A stretch of 64,000 nt of DNA from Protonemura montana (lineage: Eukaryota > Arthropoda > Insecta > Plecoptera > Nemouridae), in contig OX387604.1 of the NCBI GenBank assembly GCA_947568835.1, positions 6,603,860-6,667,859 on the forward strand, given 5' to 3'. The position numbers and the translations under genes were made by a program. Under the pieces are notes generated by a model. That model did no database searches and had not been told where the DNA came from. It saw nothing but the letters and a program-made list of their open reading frames with translations. Shown one piece after another: positions 50,437-61,124 of the stretch; within the stretch, counting starts at the first letter, position 1; the number at the start of each line of letters is the position of its first letter.

Positions 50437-53400
50437 CCGGGGGCTAGTGCACCAATCTAAAGGTATTCCCCGCTTCCACACGAGTACTTTGCATAAATGC
50501 TGGGAACTCACGCATCAGTATTTCTCTTCCTTTATTAACCCTTAAGACTGATTAGAGGGTAGGTCCAAGGCTTGCCTGAGCATACAAACACCACTAATCC
50601 ACAACCCGTATAAAAAGAGTCCATTCAAGCAATTTCTTTATCTTTAGCCCCCTTTACACAACAGAGGACCAAGATATTTGCATGCCTAAAACTATCTCTC
50701 ACTATCTCTTTCTAAAAACTTCACACACACACGGGCTTGCACACACGCACACTTGTTATTTGCATATCAGGGGAGGGCAGATTCAGAAAAAGAAGGGGAC
50801 GCGTAGGCATTCTTTTATGTAAAAGGGTCACCGCTTATGTTCTTAACTTCATAAAACATCGGCTGATTTTTTTATATTTGAAATAAAAGGATTGAACCAA
50901 GAACAAAAAAATAAAGAATGATACGACGCACTGTGAATATTTAAATACGCCGAGATGTCCTTTTTCTTTGGGGGGGTTTCTCTCGCGTTTTTTTTAAAGG
51001 AAGGGTTAAGTTCCATCCCTTTTACACATGACCAACTAGAAACCTTTGTGCATTATGCATCTTTAAATACGAGCCATCATCTTCACTCTCGGAAGGGGTC
51101 GAGCGTAATATTCGGAGGAGAGAGGACGATTTTTTCTTAGTCTACAATGTTTTAATGTTCTTATGTTTTTTTCGCTGGTGGCGGTTATCTTTTGTCTTTT
51201 TACGTGTGCTAGTGCGTTGTCTTCCCACAGACTCCGGGGCCCTTTGCCCCGCTGGCCCGCTGCCCCTTAATGTTCATTTCGCCCCTCAGATGTGCAGTGT
51301 GCACCAGTGCCCATTAGCAGTTCCTAGGGCACCTATCACAGCTCAGCGTTAGCCCTTGCCACCCGTACCATTTGCATTTGCCATCTATCTCCTCATCACA
51401 GGATTCTCTCCGCATAGAGCACAAGTTTTTTTTTATAAGCTTACTATATCATTCGATAACGGATTCTCCCAGTGATTAACATTTTATTGTTCTTGGTTTT
51501 TACACCAGCCTGCAGCAGGGAGGGAGCAGCGGTCTGTTAAAGAGGCACGCATGAAGCGTTGAAAAACGAACATTACTGGTCATACTTTTTTAACTGCTTT
51601 TCACTTTCTTTTCTTCAACCCTATGACATCGTTCATTACACGAATATGCAATTCGCTTATTTTTTTTCGCCTCTCTTTTTTAAACCCGACGCTCTAATGT
51701 ATACTGGCCGGAGTTGCACTCACACAAATGATACTAACGACTTTCTGGAGCTGCTCGGGTCCGGGGTCGGTACCCGTTGCTGAAATGGCGGAAATGTAAT
51801 TTGGCACCATTTTTGCATACTTAAATTTAGGGACACCGGTAACCACTGGCCAGTATGTATCGCCCGAGAGTCAACATTTGGGGCTTACATCCGATACTTT
51901 TTTGTAACTTCACTTCATTTCATGTGTTATACGTTAGCAATTCTGCTTACACTTTTCGTGTGTTCACTAATCACTTTTCACTGATCAATGTGTTTACTCG
52001 ATCCTAAGCATAGTAAATGAGAGTAGAAAATTTCTCAGGCGGGGCAACTGCTTTAGGCCACTGTTCATGGGCTCACCTTGAAAAGCATTTTATTCACAAA
52101 AGAGTATAGGTAATTTAAATTTCGTTCGAGAGTAAATTCGTTCTAGACACCGACCGAGTCATCTAAGGTTGGCTTGGCTTCTATAATCTACTAGTGGCTC
52201 CATACCTGATGATTATAATATACGGCGCGTCTTGAATTCTGTAGAGAGAAGGCACTCGACCACTCGACACTGATGCAACCTACATAATTAATAGATAGTC
52301 TCGTCTTGCTATATATTTGAGAAATAATCATAACAACCAATCCGACGATAGCCAACTAAAAGCAGGCGGTATTTTTTCCCTGTGGTGTTTCAAAGAGTTG
52401 ACCATGGCTAACTCGGAGAAGAGCAGACAGTCTTATTAAGATTGGGTAGCAATTTGCCTGCTCTTGACTCCTGGCTGCCGATTGCCATGCAGCCAGCATC
52501 TCGAATGTGTCGTCGCTGATCGAATTCGAGCGATTCGAGCGATTGGGACAGACGTAGAGATAAGTAAACATAGAGCACGTCCTACCTCGACTGTGCCGTT
52601 CCACATGTAGTGTACCGCCGAGTCTGGGTGGTGCGTGTTGACAGTCGCTGCGTTGTTCATGTGTTCGGCCATGACAGACATCCAGTGCACTAGGCCCTGG
52701 TTGGTGGCGCCCCCTGGCACAGGGCTGGATGTGCCCGTTTTGGTCGCCGGCACGGAGCCCGCGGGCACCGAGTGGTGCTGATGGTGGCCTCCCTCGGACG
52801 GGGACGACGACCACACGAATGCTGCCTTCTGGAAAAGCACATCACACACGAATGCTGTTAGTTCTTACGAAAATTATCACTGACACAAGAAAAAATAAAA
52901 AAATAAATACATGTTAAAGCAGACAGATAACTCATGTCGCGTTACGATTTACGAATATCAAGTTTTAATACATAGCACATTATTGAAAACCAAAAACTTA
53001 GAGGCGAAAACGTGCACCGTGCAAATTCATTAGCCATTGCTGCAAATTCACTGACCCTGATTATGCAAATAACTGAAAGAAACCGAGACATTGACTGCAT
53101 TTAATGTCCATGTCCATTCTTCTTAACGCTGAATACCTTTGAAAAACGCGCAGTTATTGCGTTATATATGCAAATATAAATTGGTAGTGGTCTCTAACCG
53201 TGGACCACTCTAATACATGATAGACTCGAGAAACACGTCTAAGACATGGGATCAAATTTAAATTAAGTATATACTTTTATATGCCGGTTCTACATGTATC
53301 ATGTTACTAAAACTCTGTTTTATTGAGTTTAAACGAAGGTAAAGCTCCATTTTTATTGCTTTAGAAAGAGTCATTGGTTATTCTAGTGATACAAGTGTGT

Positions 53401-56400
53401 GTTCCTTTGCCTTCCCGACTTGATTTCTTCATCAAAATGCAGATTCCAGCAATCGAATTTCGTCGTCGCCAGCTGATGCCGGTGGCGCGAGCAATGGGTG
53501 CCGAACAGATAGAAACGTCATTCGATAGGCAGTGCTCAAACACGTACATGGTCTGTGCAAGAAATCAGGTGCGTTCTCGTTGCTATCCCCATTCCAAGGA
53601 AGTGATAAAACTTGCTGTGTGCTGCCTACCACAGTGCATGGACCACGGAGCATTATGGTAACTGGTAAGCCGGTAACTGGTCTTTGGTAAAACTAGTAAG
53701 CCGGTGTCCACGACAAGTGCACACCGCTTTGTGTCGCCTTGTTGCAGCAAAGGGCGCGACAAAAGACGAATGCGGAAAAACGTACGGCATCCAGCGTCCG
53801 GTTCCTAGCGGCGCACTTTCGATTGCATTCTTGCAGAACCAGAACTGCATTTGCTGCATTGTTAAAGACTGGCCACTAACTATCAAAAGGATGAAAGTTC
53901 GCTCCTTCTCGTACATTCAAAAGAGTGGCTATTCAAAACGAGAGGGTAGAAGCGGCCGCAGCCCAGGGTTACTTGTGCTAATCACACTTACAATAGTATT
54001 TGCAAATTTAAATTGGCGTACGCCTTCATAAACGACGTCGGTGACTCTAACAGATGTGTTTGAAGATATTTTCTGTGACATTTTTGTGCATTCTTTTTTA
54101 GAGTACACTCCGATTATGCTCAGGTATATTAATTCGATGCCTGATATCTCAATCGTCGCTTGGATTTCTAGTTCTAGGACAGGTAACGGTGGCGAGACGG
54201 GCGAGATGGGCGAGATGCAGGCAAGATGGGCAAGATGGCCCGCGTAGGTAGTGGTAGGCATTTGAACCCGCTACATACCGCGTGTAATAAATGGAGCTGG
54301 GCCTTTCAAATGGGGAAAGCCCAACGCGTTAAAAACGAGTTCTTAGCATGTCCGATTACGTAATCAAAATCTACTTAATATACTAGCTGCAGTTGAAAAA
54401 AAAACACACACACACAGATATGTATGTGTGTGTATATACATATGCCTTTTTTGAAATGTTGGACATTCACAATTTTATTCTTAATTACAGATAATTTATA
54501 CTAAAATTTTAATTTGACCATTTATTTTGTAATGGTCGTGTAGGTACGTGAGCGAAACACAGGGAATGTAAGACAAGTTTACACCTTCAAAAAACGCGTC
54601 GAGTGAAGAGTCCAACTGAAATCAGCCCAATGCGGGACACTGCGGGGCACTGCGGGGCACCCAGCTTAATGTCGGGGCTCCTAGCCAATGCGGGGCACTC
54701 ACCCCATCGCGGGGCTCGCAGCCCAATGCGGGGCAGTTTGAGGCAGCACTCAGCACAAAGCGGATACTCAGCCCAGTGCAGGGCACTCATGGGCAGAAAC
54801 GGTTTGGGGCAGAGGCGCAGTTCATCGAATGAACTAGCCATCGGTGATGAACAACTAGTAGGCGGGGAGGTTGCACGCAAAAGAACAGATTTCGGCACTT
54901 GGCATGCGTTTCGCGAGTCGGCGGCGGCGGCGACGGCGACGGCGACGGCGACTCGATATTAATTGTTTTCAGCACGGGAACTGGTGATTATGCGAGGAAA
55001 CTTCGTTCCTTCAAAAATTAATCACTTAAAAATGAACACAAACATGTCCTGAGGCGCAACTTCCTGGTTAAAAGGTAGACAGATTTCAAATTCATATACC
55101 TACACATAGCAACTAGAAGAGTGTGTAGTTATAATTAGATTACTATCTGTATATTCAGTTATAATTTTGGTTAAACACGCTGGACTGGAGAGCGCAGGAC
55201 TTTGGTGTAATCAAGAGGAGCCAGTGGCAGCGCGTTGCTGTGAGCGTACCTTCAAGGCAGTTGCACAAGTGCCGAGTGATCGAGCAGTGAGGTTAACTTT
55301 CGTATTCAATACTTATTTGAACCTCATGAGGTCGGATGGCTAACACCACAAACGTAACCTCCCTTCCTCCTTGTTAGTTACACATAACTAACTCGAGTCC
55401 GACTTTAGCATCAAGATTAACCTTAGGCCAATGAGACGACTAATCATATTTTATGTAACTCAAAAATGGGACATGCGATCAAATTTCTCAAAACATAACG
55501 CATGTATCAAGTGGACGTGCGCTTATTTTTCTTATGTTATTCAATTTTAGTTGATTTCATCTCTGGAAATTGTCTACAACTTGTATCTTATGCATGCGGG
55601 TTGGCGCTCGGACAAAATCGAACGTCACATTTTTTCTACACTAATGAGAAGTTCAATTGAAATAAATCTGAAAAAAACAAACGATTGATTTGCAGTTTGA
55701 ACGCTACTCAGCTTGTTCGTGATTAAAATTCAAAGATGAATGTGTAAGCAGTTGGTGGCTTCGTGCTCAGCCTATTACTGAGGTTAAACATGTGGGAGGG
55801 GCTGGCTCAACTTGAAACTCCCTAAGGCACAAGTGCTTGATTTCATGTTAGGTGAAGTGATTTAGTATGATTTGCCGTCAGTTATCACTCAATCGAGCGT
55901 AAATCACGATAGATTTACAGGTGCAGACTCTAATAGGCGGTAAATTTGCGTAACGACTAAAGATTGTCAGAAAGATGCAGTCAAGAAGATTAAAAGAAAT
56001 TTGTGTTCACTATTTATAAGTTTACAGTAGCAATTGATCTGAACTTGTATCGTAATTATTGAACGTTGTTTCACTTTTTCATCGCTACCTTACGCGTCTT
56101 GAAAAGTCTGTCGAACGATCGTGTGCATGTGTGTTTGCATGTGAGCCCCCCCCCCCCCTACAAACATTAAAATCATCCAAGCCCAATCGATATAAATATT
56201 AAAGAAAAAGCAACATGCATTATTAATCAGAAAAAAAAATGTCTTGAGCGTTGCAAAGGTAATGTTTGAAAGCTTGAGATTGTCGCCGATCTATACTGTT
56301 GGCTCCGTTGCAGTTGACGGAAAGATTCTCGATTTTAAAGAGTACATGTCGAAGAGGCCACGTTCGCGGGCGCTGCCTCTTTCCGGCTTTTTGTAAGGAA

Positions 56401-57281
56401 CTTGAGGATCTACGATAAACAGCGAGTTTTTCTCTGGGTCGGTTATTTACTTGTACACTGTCACATTTTCCCTTTGAGCACGTGGCCGATGCAAGTATTC
56501 ATTTCGACCACGAGCCCACAGAAAGAACTGACGAGCGTTTTTTCAGACGAATTCATTCAAAAGAGGTATCGAAAATATCGAACATCGAATATTCGCCAGT
56601 GATTTAACAGCGATCAGTACCGAAAAATTGGGATGAAAATTACCGGCGTTGACTTTTACACTAAATATGGCACGTATAACAGTTAGGTTTTTTCTCTGTA
56701 TGAATTTTGCTAAAAACCTTTACTTTCAAGTCTCATTCGCTGATGGATTACTGCAGTTAAGCAGCCGTAAATGATTGCATGCATCGAATATCAGAAAATC
56801 TCATGCAAGTATTGGTGAATGGATGAAAACTCAAATTTACTAGACCGATGGTAGGCCATGACAAGTCAATCAATGAATGAAACAGAACTTTTGGTTGGTG
56901 TGTGAGTAACTATTTAAGAAAACATTCATTACTGGAAAATAACACAATAATTTAGTATCATACCTCATCAGAGGCATTTTCCGGTGCACTGGAAAATAGT
57001 AAGTTTCTGGGAAACGCTGGGATAGTCGAGAGACCGCTCTGAGACGAGTGGAAATGCATATTTTCCGAGTTTTTCGTAGCTAACACAGCATTGGCAAGCA
57101 AGTTTTTGTAGATCTGCGTTGGCAATACATATGGTTGTTTGTTGTCAATGTAATTGTTGTTGTTATTGTTGATGATGTTGATATTGTTGTTATTGTTGCT
57201 GTTGCTGTTACTGTTGTTGATGTTATTTTGAGGTTCACCGTCGGAATGGGTGGACTCGTCCGTATCTCCAGAAGCAGACAT
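19243..57281 (-). CDS. rn: rotund/squeeze-family C2H2 zinc-finger transcription factor, six coding exons
   Basis: Six exons with consensus splice sites and matching phases join into one 722-codon frame: 57281-56964, 52828-52586, 46550-46476, 44246-44201, 39440-39202 and 20490-19243. Six C2H2 fingers occupy residues ~300-468; Cys pairs are 302/305, 331/334, 359/362, 387/392, 417/420 and 448/451, each followed by two His. Linkers such as TGDKPYKC and the SDEPSLLEHIPKHKESKHLK segment are hallmarks of the rotund/squeeze (ZNF384-like) family. The N-terminus is Asn-rich, residues 107-187 contain HWMSVMAEHMNN, and the C-terminus is Asn/Ser/His-rich and ends near LISLHQIRNYAHQP and EHLLGLKEKGQ. In Drosophila rn acts in the nucleus in leg, antennal and eye patterning and receptor-neuron diversification, and sqz in neuron identity; a similar role here is inferred by homology. 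Six fingers and a long N-terminus favour rn over sqz, but I cannot exclude sqz. The start codon has an in-frame TAA two codons upstream and a weak context (T at -3). Confidence 0.9.
23106..23220 (+). repeat. tRNA-derived SINE-like copy 2, inside rn intron E-F
   Basis: It shares ACCGGCAATTGAGAGGTCCTGG with copy 1, with a better B box GGATTCGTATCCCGG. An (AAT)n-like expansion interrupts the middle. The body GGTTGCAGATTTTTCCAGTC and TAGCTCCCCTT then matches copy 1. The tRNA head is diverged. Confidence 0.55.
26770..26812. repeat. (GACGCC)n hexamer repeat
   Basis: Imperfect GACGCC/GATACC/GAAGAC hexamers lie in rn intron E-F. This is the same sequence class as the repeats near 18001, 38826, 47604, 54917, 58165 and 60001. 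Confidence 0.85.
36037..36113. repeat. 10-bp tandem repeat (GGGACGGTAT)
   Basis: About seven imperfect units of GGGACGGTAT and variants (GGGACAGCAT, GAGACGGCAT) lie in rn intron E-F. Confidence 0.85.
38826..38873. repeat. 12-bp tandem repeat (GCTGACGCGGAC)
   Basis: Three to four units end in a CRE-like TGACGTCA at about 38869-38876. It lies ~330 bases downstream, in the transcript, of exon E. Confidence 0.85.
39122..39158. repeat. 9-bp tandem repeat (GAAGTTCCG)
   Basis: Four units lie just inside intron E-F, 45-80 bases past the exon E donor. Confidence 0.85.
39202..39440 (-). CDS. rn: rn coding exon E: Ser/Pro linker and first half of zinc finger 1
   Basis: The acceptor is ggtcctgcag followed by GAGTGGATG; the donor is CCTCAG followed by GTGAGT. 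With the G from exon D it reads GVDDSRLDAGSHAGTMAIYN, then a Ser/Pro/Ala-rich stretch, PINASKMTQGQIAANGG, and finally RKYQCKMCPQ, which supplies both zinc-binding cysteines of finger 1. It ends in phase 0 between CPQ and the IFGSKADLQLH of exon F. No stop lies inside; the frame continuing past the donor toward 38944 is intron. Confidence 0.9.
39441..44200 (-). other. rn: rn intron D-E
   Basis: This ~4.8-kb intron (GTAAGT..CAG) includes a 10-bp tandem repeat GCTGTTGGGT (42005-42059) and a (GCAGCC)n tract (41776-41808). Together these create an Ala/Gln-rich minus-strand frame (42158-41682) that is best explained by the repeats. No further exon is supported. Confidence 0.75.
42005..42059. repeat. 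10-bp tandem repeat (GCTGTTGGGT)
   Basis: Five units, one a variant (GTTGTTGGGT), lie in rn intron D-E. Confidence 0.9.
44201..44246 (-). CDS. rn: rn coding exon D: 46-nt microexon
   Basis: The acceptor is ttttgttgcag followed by GCTAAG; the donor is CAAAAGG followed by GTAAGT. It encodes AKMNSSDPNSIGMQK plus the first base of a Gly codon that is completed by GA at the start of exon E. This 0-to-1 phase shift is exactly what is needed to connect exons B/C (phase 0) to exon E (phase 1), which is strong internal evidence that the exon is real. Skipping it would break the frame. A large hairpin-forming repeat begins about 310 bases upstream in the transcript (44557-45406). Confidence 0.82.
44247..46475 (-). 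other. rn: rn intron C-D
   Basis: This ~2.2-kb intron (GTAAGA..CAG) has more than a third of its length taken up by the inverted-repeat element at 44557-45406. It also holds four copies of TGCGTTTG (46062-46093). Nothing else was recognised. Confidence 0.78.
44557..45406. repeat. ~850-bp inverted-repeat (fold-back/MITE-like) element in rn intron C-D
   Basis: The left arm (44557-44900) is the reverse complement of the right arm (45073-45406), with a 172-base loop. Shared landmarks are GGAGGAATATCGA (GAGGAATATCGA inverted at the right end), TTCGGTGTTATATAAAGC, GATATTATGTGCCTAACAC, CATGTCACAAACCCGGACA, ATTACCAAAGTCAAAATTTC, GCCTAGGCATTAATACGTTA and GAGCCAAAAAGTAGC. The arms differ by scattered substitutions and short indels. 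No transposase frame is present. Confidence 0.85.
46476..46550 (-). CDS. rn: rn coding exon C: 75-nt microexon
   Basis: A small exon of 25 codons, phase 0 on both sides, lies between acceptor cgttccag and donor GAG followed by GTAAGA. It encodes residues 188-212, starting QCAPHGKDVDYSWPRQ and ending TKQGYE. It links exon B to exon D in frame. Its length is a multiple of three with symmetric phase, so it could be skipped without a frameshift. I do not recognise a domain in it. Support comes from the splice sites, the open frame, and the phase agreement with both neighbours. Confidence 0.8.
47604..47638. repeat. (GTCGGC)n hexamer repeat
   Basis: GCAGCGTCGGCGTCGGCAGC and following units; a shorter relative lies at 47502-47524. 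Arg-rich frames across it are artefacts. Confidence 0.85.
50406..50434. repeat. (CT)n / (GA)n tract, 29 bp
   Basis: An uninterrupted TC repeat reads as GA on the rn sense strand. Such tracts can bind GAGA-factor-like proteins in insects; a function here is inference. Confidence 0.9.
52586..52828 (-). CDS. rn: rn coding exon B: conserved HWMSVMAEHM region
   Basis: This exon encodes residues 107-187 (81 codons, phase 0 at both ends). The acceptor is tgcttttccag followed by AAGGCAGC, and the donor is GTCGAG followed by GTAGGA. It begins KAAFVWSSSPSEGG, has a His/Pro/Gly-rich linker, and then GLVHWMSVMAEHMNNAA and HYMWNGTVE. The HWMSVMAEHM block looks like a conserved non-zinc-finger motif of the rn/sqz family, from memory of the family. 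Frames reading past the splice sites are shadows. Confidence 0.87.
54622..54796. repeat. degenerate GGGGCAC-containing tandem repeat
   Basis: Repeated blocks of the type AGCCCAATGCGGGGCACTC occur with variable spacing over ~175 bases in rn intron A-B. Confidence 0.75.
54917..54954. repeat. (GGCGGC/GGCGAC)n repeat
   Basis: GTCGGCGGCGGCGGCGACGG is followed by several GCGACG units. Confidence 0.9.
56964..57281 (-). CDS. rn: rn coding exon A: start codon and Asn-rich N-terminus
   Basis: This exon encodes residues 1-106. It opens MSASGDTDESTHSDGEP, and the in-frame codons before the ATG are TAA then TTG, so this is the only ATG start in this frame. Residues ~19-48 are an Asn/Ser/Ile run encoded by a TTG/TTGT-like repeat (+ strand about 57140-57230). 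A more complex segment follows, KQPYVLPTQIYKNLLANAVL, then a Ser-rich tail. The exon ends GATGAG followed by the donor GTATGA, phase 0. Sequence above 57281 to about 57700 is probably 5'UTR or promoter-proximal, because the frame is closed there. The Asn tract is likely length-polymorphic. Confidence 0.85.
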
Positions 57282-60200
57282 CAATTAGCTCTTTTTTTCG
57301 ACGGGGTTGAGGAAATAAGTCGCGAATGGTCACACGAGCGATTACGATTTCAGTTCTCGCTAACTACATCAAGTAAAAAAACTGACGTTACGAGAAAAAT
57401 TGTAGAAATCCGTGGATGGAATAATCTGAGGAACTTTAGTTGTATCATATCATTTTTTTTTTGTTTGAACGTGAGGCCTGTGTTGTAGAAAAAGTCCGCT
57501 TGCCACAAGTATGCACAATTTTCACCACTTTTCAGTTCACACAAAGTGCAGTTCAGAGCTCTGCGAACCAACCAAACACTTCGGGAAAACTGGTAAACTC
57601 GTCTACCCGCGTGGCCTCTATTATTGCGCGATCGCGGATTGCACAATTACGAAATTGCGTTTACGAAATTGCGTTCACGAAATTACTTAATTCGTTTGAC
57701 ACTTTTTCAATAAAATATACATTTAGAAATTTAGTTAGCACAATGGCAGCAAATCAATTGGTCATCCTCATTGTTCACAGCACGAGTGAGTGTACAGACA
57801 TTCAGCAATTGTAGGTGAAATTGCTAATAGCGATCGTTTAATTCTATTTCGATGAAAGATTTAATTCAAAATAAAACTATAAGCAAAAACAGGTGGCACT
57901 TAAAACGTAACAAATTCATATCGTGATTTATTTATCGATACGCTGGTTTATTTTTGTGCCTGTTTCTTAATTATTTGGTCATGAATTCGTTGCTCCGTAA
58001 GCCGCATGGATTGACAGACTGGAAGTGCCGGCCAGTGATCGTGGGTTAGTGTCACAAGCGTCACAAGCGTCGTCACAAGCGTCGCGGGAGATCCACCGAG
58101 TAGCATGGGTGACAGGCCGGTGCTAATTGCAGTGCGCAGACCCAGAGCGAGGCGTCGACCTCGAGTACGGCGACGGCGACAGCGACGGCGTAGGCGACGC
58201 CGACATCGTACGGATCATTGTTCCAGGTTCGAACCCAGTACGCGCGAAGAAATGCAAGGGCAACGCACACCGCCAACTCACAATTCGCACCAATACAGAT
58301 GACAACTGCACTTCTAGCACATAGCACGAATTATCCGCAAAACAAAGATAGCTATTTCAAGCTAAAACCCGGTGTGTTCCACTTTAATTTGATCCAAGAG
58401 AACTGTTATTAGAAGAACGTGGTAGAACGTGTTAGAAGGAAGTTAGGCGTGGAACTTTCGTGAAGGCGTCTGAAAGCTACTTGGATCGAGGAGAACGCGA
58501 GGTACTGGCCGCCTGATCCGTTGCGGGGATAGTTGTCAAAGAACTAACGAAAATGTACGAAAGCACAGACCAAAAGAAGGACAAAAAGAAAACGAAAAAA
58601 AAGTGAAGAATAGGGGGAGGGCTTGGAAAACGAGCGACAGGGGGGTATTTTCCGCCCTGGAGGGGAAAGGGGTTAAGAAATCTTACGTGTGGTGAGGGGA
58701 AGGTACAGAGAATGGGGTAGGGGGTATGTGCATAGACCAGAAGACATGCGCATTCGTTGAGAACAACTATAGAAAAAAGTCAAAGAAACGAAGCAACGTA
58801 GAATTTTTTCTTCGGGTGGATGGGACGTAAAAAAAAACATTAAATTTAGCGATGATATACATGAGGGGAAATGACAATTGACTTTCAAATAGACTTGCAA
58901 AGCATTTCGTATTCGAATCTAAGTACGTAACGAACTCGAACAGAATATACACACTGCACATCTCAGCGTCTGCAATTCGATCGACGCGAAAAGCTTGCGA
59001 CGCTTTGTTTGTTGAAGCCGATTTCTTTTGCCGGGCAAAAATATCTTAGAGTGTGGTATAATGTATGCGCAGACTGCCCTGAAATGTGCTGCAACGAATC
59101 TTTGAAAAAAAAAGCAATTTTTTTATCGACCCCTTTATTGTAATATGTAGACCATCCCACCCTTGCCAACATAGACCTTTCTAGGGCGGCAGCCGGCAGG
59201 TCGTCTAGCGACACTGGGCTAAATGGTTAAAGTCTGAGCTAACCACTAATATGGCCAATAACCACTCCCTCGCGACACTAAATAGGTAACCTAACAAAAA
59301 AGGTGTCTTATCCAAACAACAAAACTTTTCAAAGATTAGATGCAAAGAAAATTATGTAAAAGTTTCGTGATGAATGGTATGCGTTTACGATTACCTGTGG
59401 CAATTTTCAAAACATTTTGCATATGAACGCGACGCCACTGCACGATTTTGCAATGGCACATATTGAACAAACAAAATGCACCAGGATGCAACAGCTCCAA
59501 AGTTTGTCTCCAGACAGGTTCGGGTATCGCTTCGAGCAAGGCGTGTCCTCTGTCTCGAGTTTCTTTAGGAAATTGGCCTTTCTTCAATGGAAACCATGAT
59601 GGTTAAATAAGTAGGTAGACAACGAATTTGCATGGGGAACGCCGAATGTGGTGGCGACAGCGACAGCTTGCGTAACATCGATGCATGTGTTCCAGATTCG
59701 TATACAAAGACAGGCAAATAAAGCACCAACGATGGCCTATTGCAGTGCCTTCCTTACCATCAACAACGTTCAAAAATGTAACGTTCAAGGAATCTTTTCT
59801 AGACGAAATAAGCACGCGATAGTAATTTTTCGGCGCGATAAAATGACTAACTGTCGTATGAATTCTCACGCAACAGTCGTCAATAAATGATCACCTAATG
59901 ACAAATAACGCTCTTTCCGAATTGTGGAAATAGAAAATGTTTAAAATGTTAATAGGGTACAAGGCAGACACTGCCTTAACGGTTGACGGTTGACGGTTGA
60001 CGGCGTCGGCCTCCGCATCGGCGTCGGCGTCGGCTAGCATGCCAGGAAATCGTTGCTTTCGCACGACGTGACTAGCACTTTTCAAATGAATCAAGTTGGA
60101 GTGATGAGAGGTGTGCTGTTTAATTGTCGTGCACAATTACTCGGCAGTGGCAAAGTTTGCGCGACCACTTGTTGAGTCGATAGGCTTTACACAAGCGGAT

Positions 60201-60992
60201 CCCTGCTCTAGCCAGCATCCCACCTTTCACTCTCGTCCTCCTACCCTCGCCCCCTCCCTCATTGCCCAGCCCTCATCGCCAGCAATTATCAGCCGACAGT
60301 GCCACAGAACTCTCGAGTATAATTAGAGATCAAGAAGCGAGGCGACGCGACGCCTGCTCTGTCCTAGCGGATGCAGCGCCCAACAGCACCGATGACACCA
60401 AATTTTCAAAATCGAATAGTTGAATAGAAATTTCCGAGCCATTTTCTCCCAAACTAACGAGACAAAACGTCTCGAATTCGTGCAGCTGAATGCATTTTTG
60501 GGTGCCTTGTACCCTGCGCCCGGACAGAACTTCGGTGCATGCTCTGTCGCGGCGCCTGCACCCCGACGACGGCGCCACACGACGAGTCGCAGCGACCGCG
60601 GCCGCTGCCGCCGAGGGGGTGTAATCTATAACATTGTTGTGTCTGGCTTTGAAAAAGTTGCCGCCGCAACGGGGGTGTAAGGGCAAGGGGGGAAGGGGCA
60701 TGCGTCGCGTCGCGCCGCGCCAAACGGCGTTACCCGGGAAGGCAATAGGGGTGGGGCGCGGCGGGAGGACGCAAGGAAGGGTCGACGTCACAGAGAAGCG
60801 GAGTGCTGCAAGCGAGCAGATCGATATGGAACGTCGACTATAACCTAGGTTACTAAACCCTGTAGTGGAAACTGGGATGGAGACGCTAGTCCCAATACAA
60901 TCCTACAGATGATAGAAACAACCAACGGGCTTGAATTTATTGCTATTTTTTCCAGTAGTGCGTTCCTAGATCCATGACAAATGGTCCAAGGT

Positions 60993-61124
60993 TCCACGAT
61001 CCCCGATCCACGGATCCACGATCTACGGATCCACGATCTACGGATCCACAGATCCACGATCTACGGATCCACGGATCCACGATCTACGGATCCACGGATC
61101 GACGATTCACGGATCTACGATTCA
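60993..61124. repeat. ~15-bp tandem repeat rich in GGATCCACGATCTAC
   Basis: Units of the type CACGATCTACGGATC alternate with shorter CCACGGATC units for ~130 bases. All three forward frames stay open across much of it, producing Asp/Pro/Ser-rich artefact frames. Confidence 0.88.

Larger units (their letters stand above)
46551..52585 (-). other. rn: rn intron B-C
   Basis: This ~6.0-kb intron (GTAGGA..CAG) contains a 29-base CT run (50406-50434), GC-rich GTCGGC-type repeats (47502-47524 and 47604-47638) and GAGGACGC repeats (46764-46815). No other exon with both splice sites and an open frame was convincing. Confidence 0.75.
52829..56963 (-). other. rn: rn intron A-B
   Basis: This ~4.1-kb intron (GTATGA..CAG) shows no recognisable gene. 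It holds a degenerate GGGGCAC-type tandem repeat (54622-54796), a (GGCGAC)n tract (54917-54954), a CA/TG palindromic microsatellite (about 54404-54446) and a 13-base C-run (56146-56158). Short frames on both strands have no recognisable similarity. Confidence 0.8.

Noticed and set aside
54404..54446. CA/TG palindrome considered as a structured RNA or binding site
   Set aside because: Simple CACACA..TGTGTG microsatellite sequence; a similar one occurs at 30409-30440, and nothing indicates function.
58224..58245. Possible tRNA or SINE B box GGTTCGAACCC
   Set aside because: It is a palindromic match on both strands with no A box at the right distance and no repeat partner in the window.
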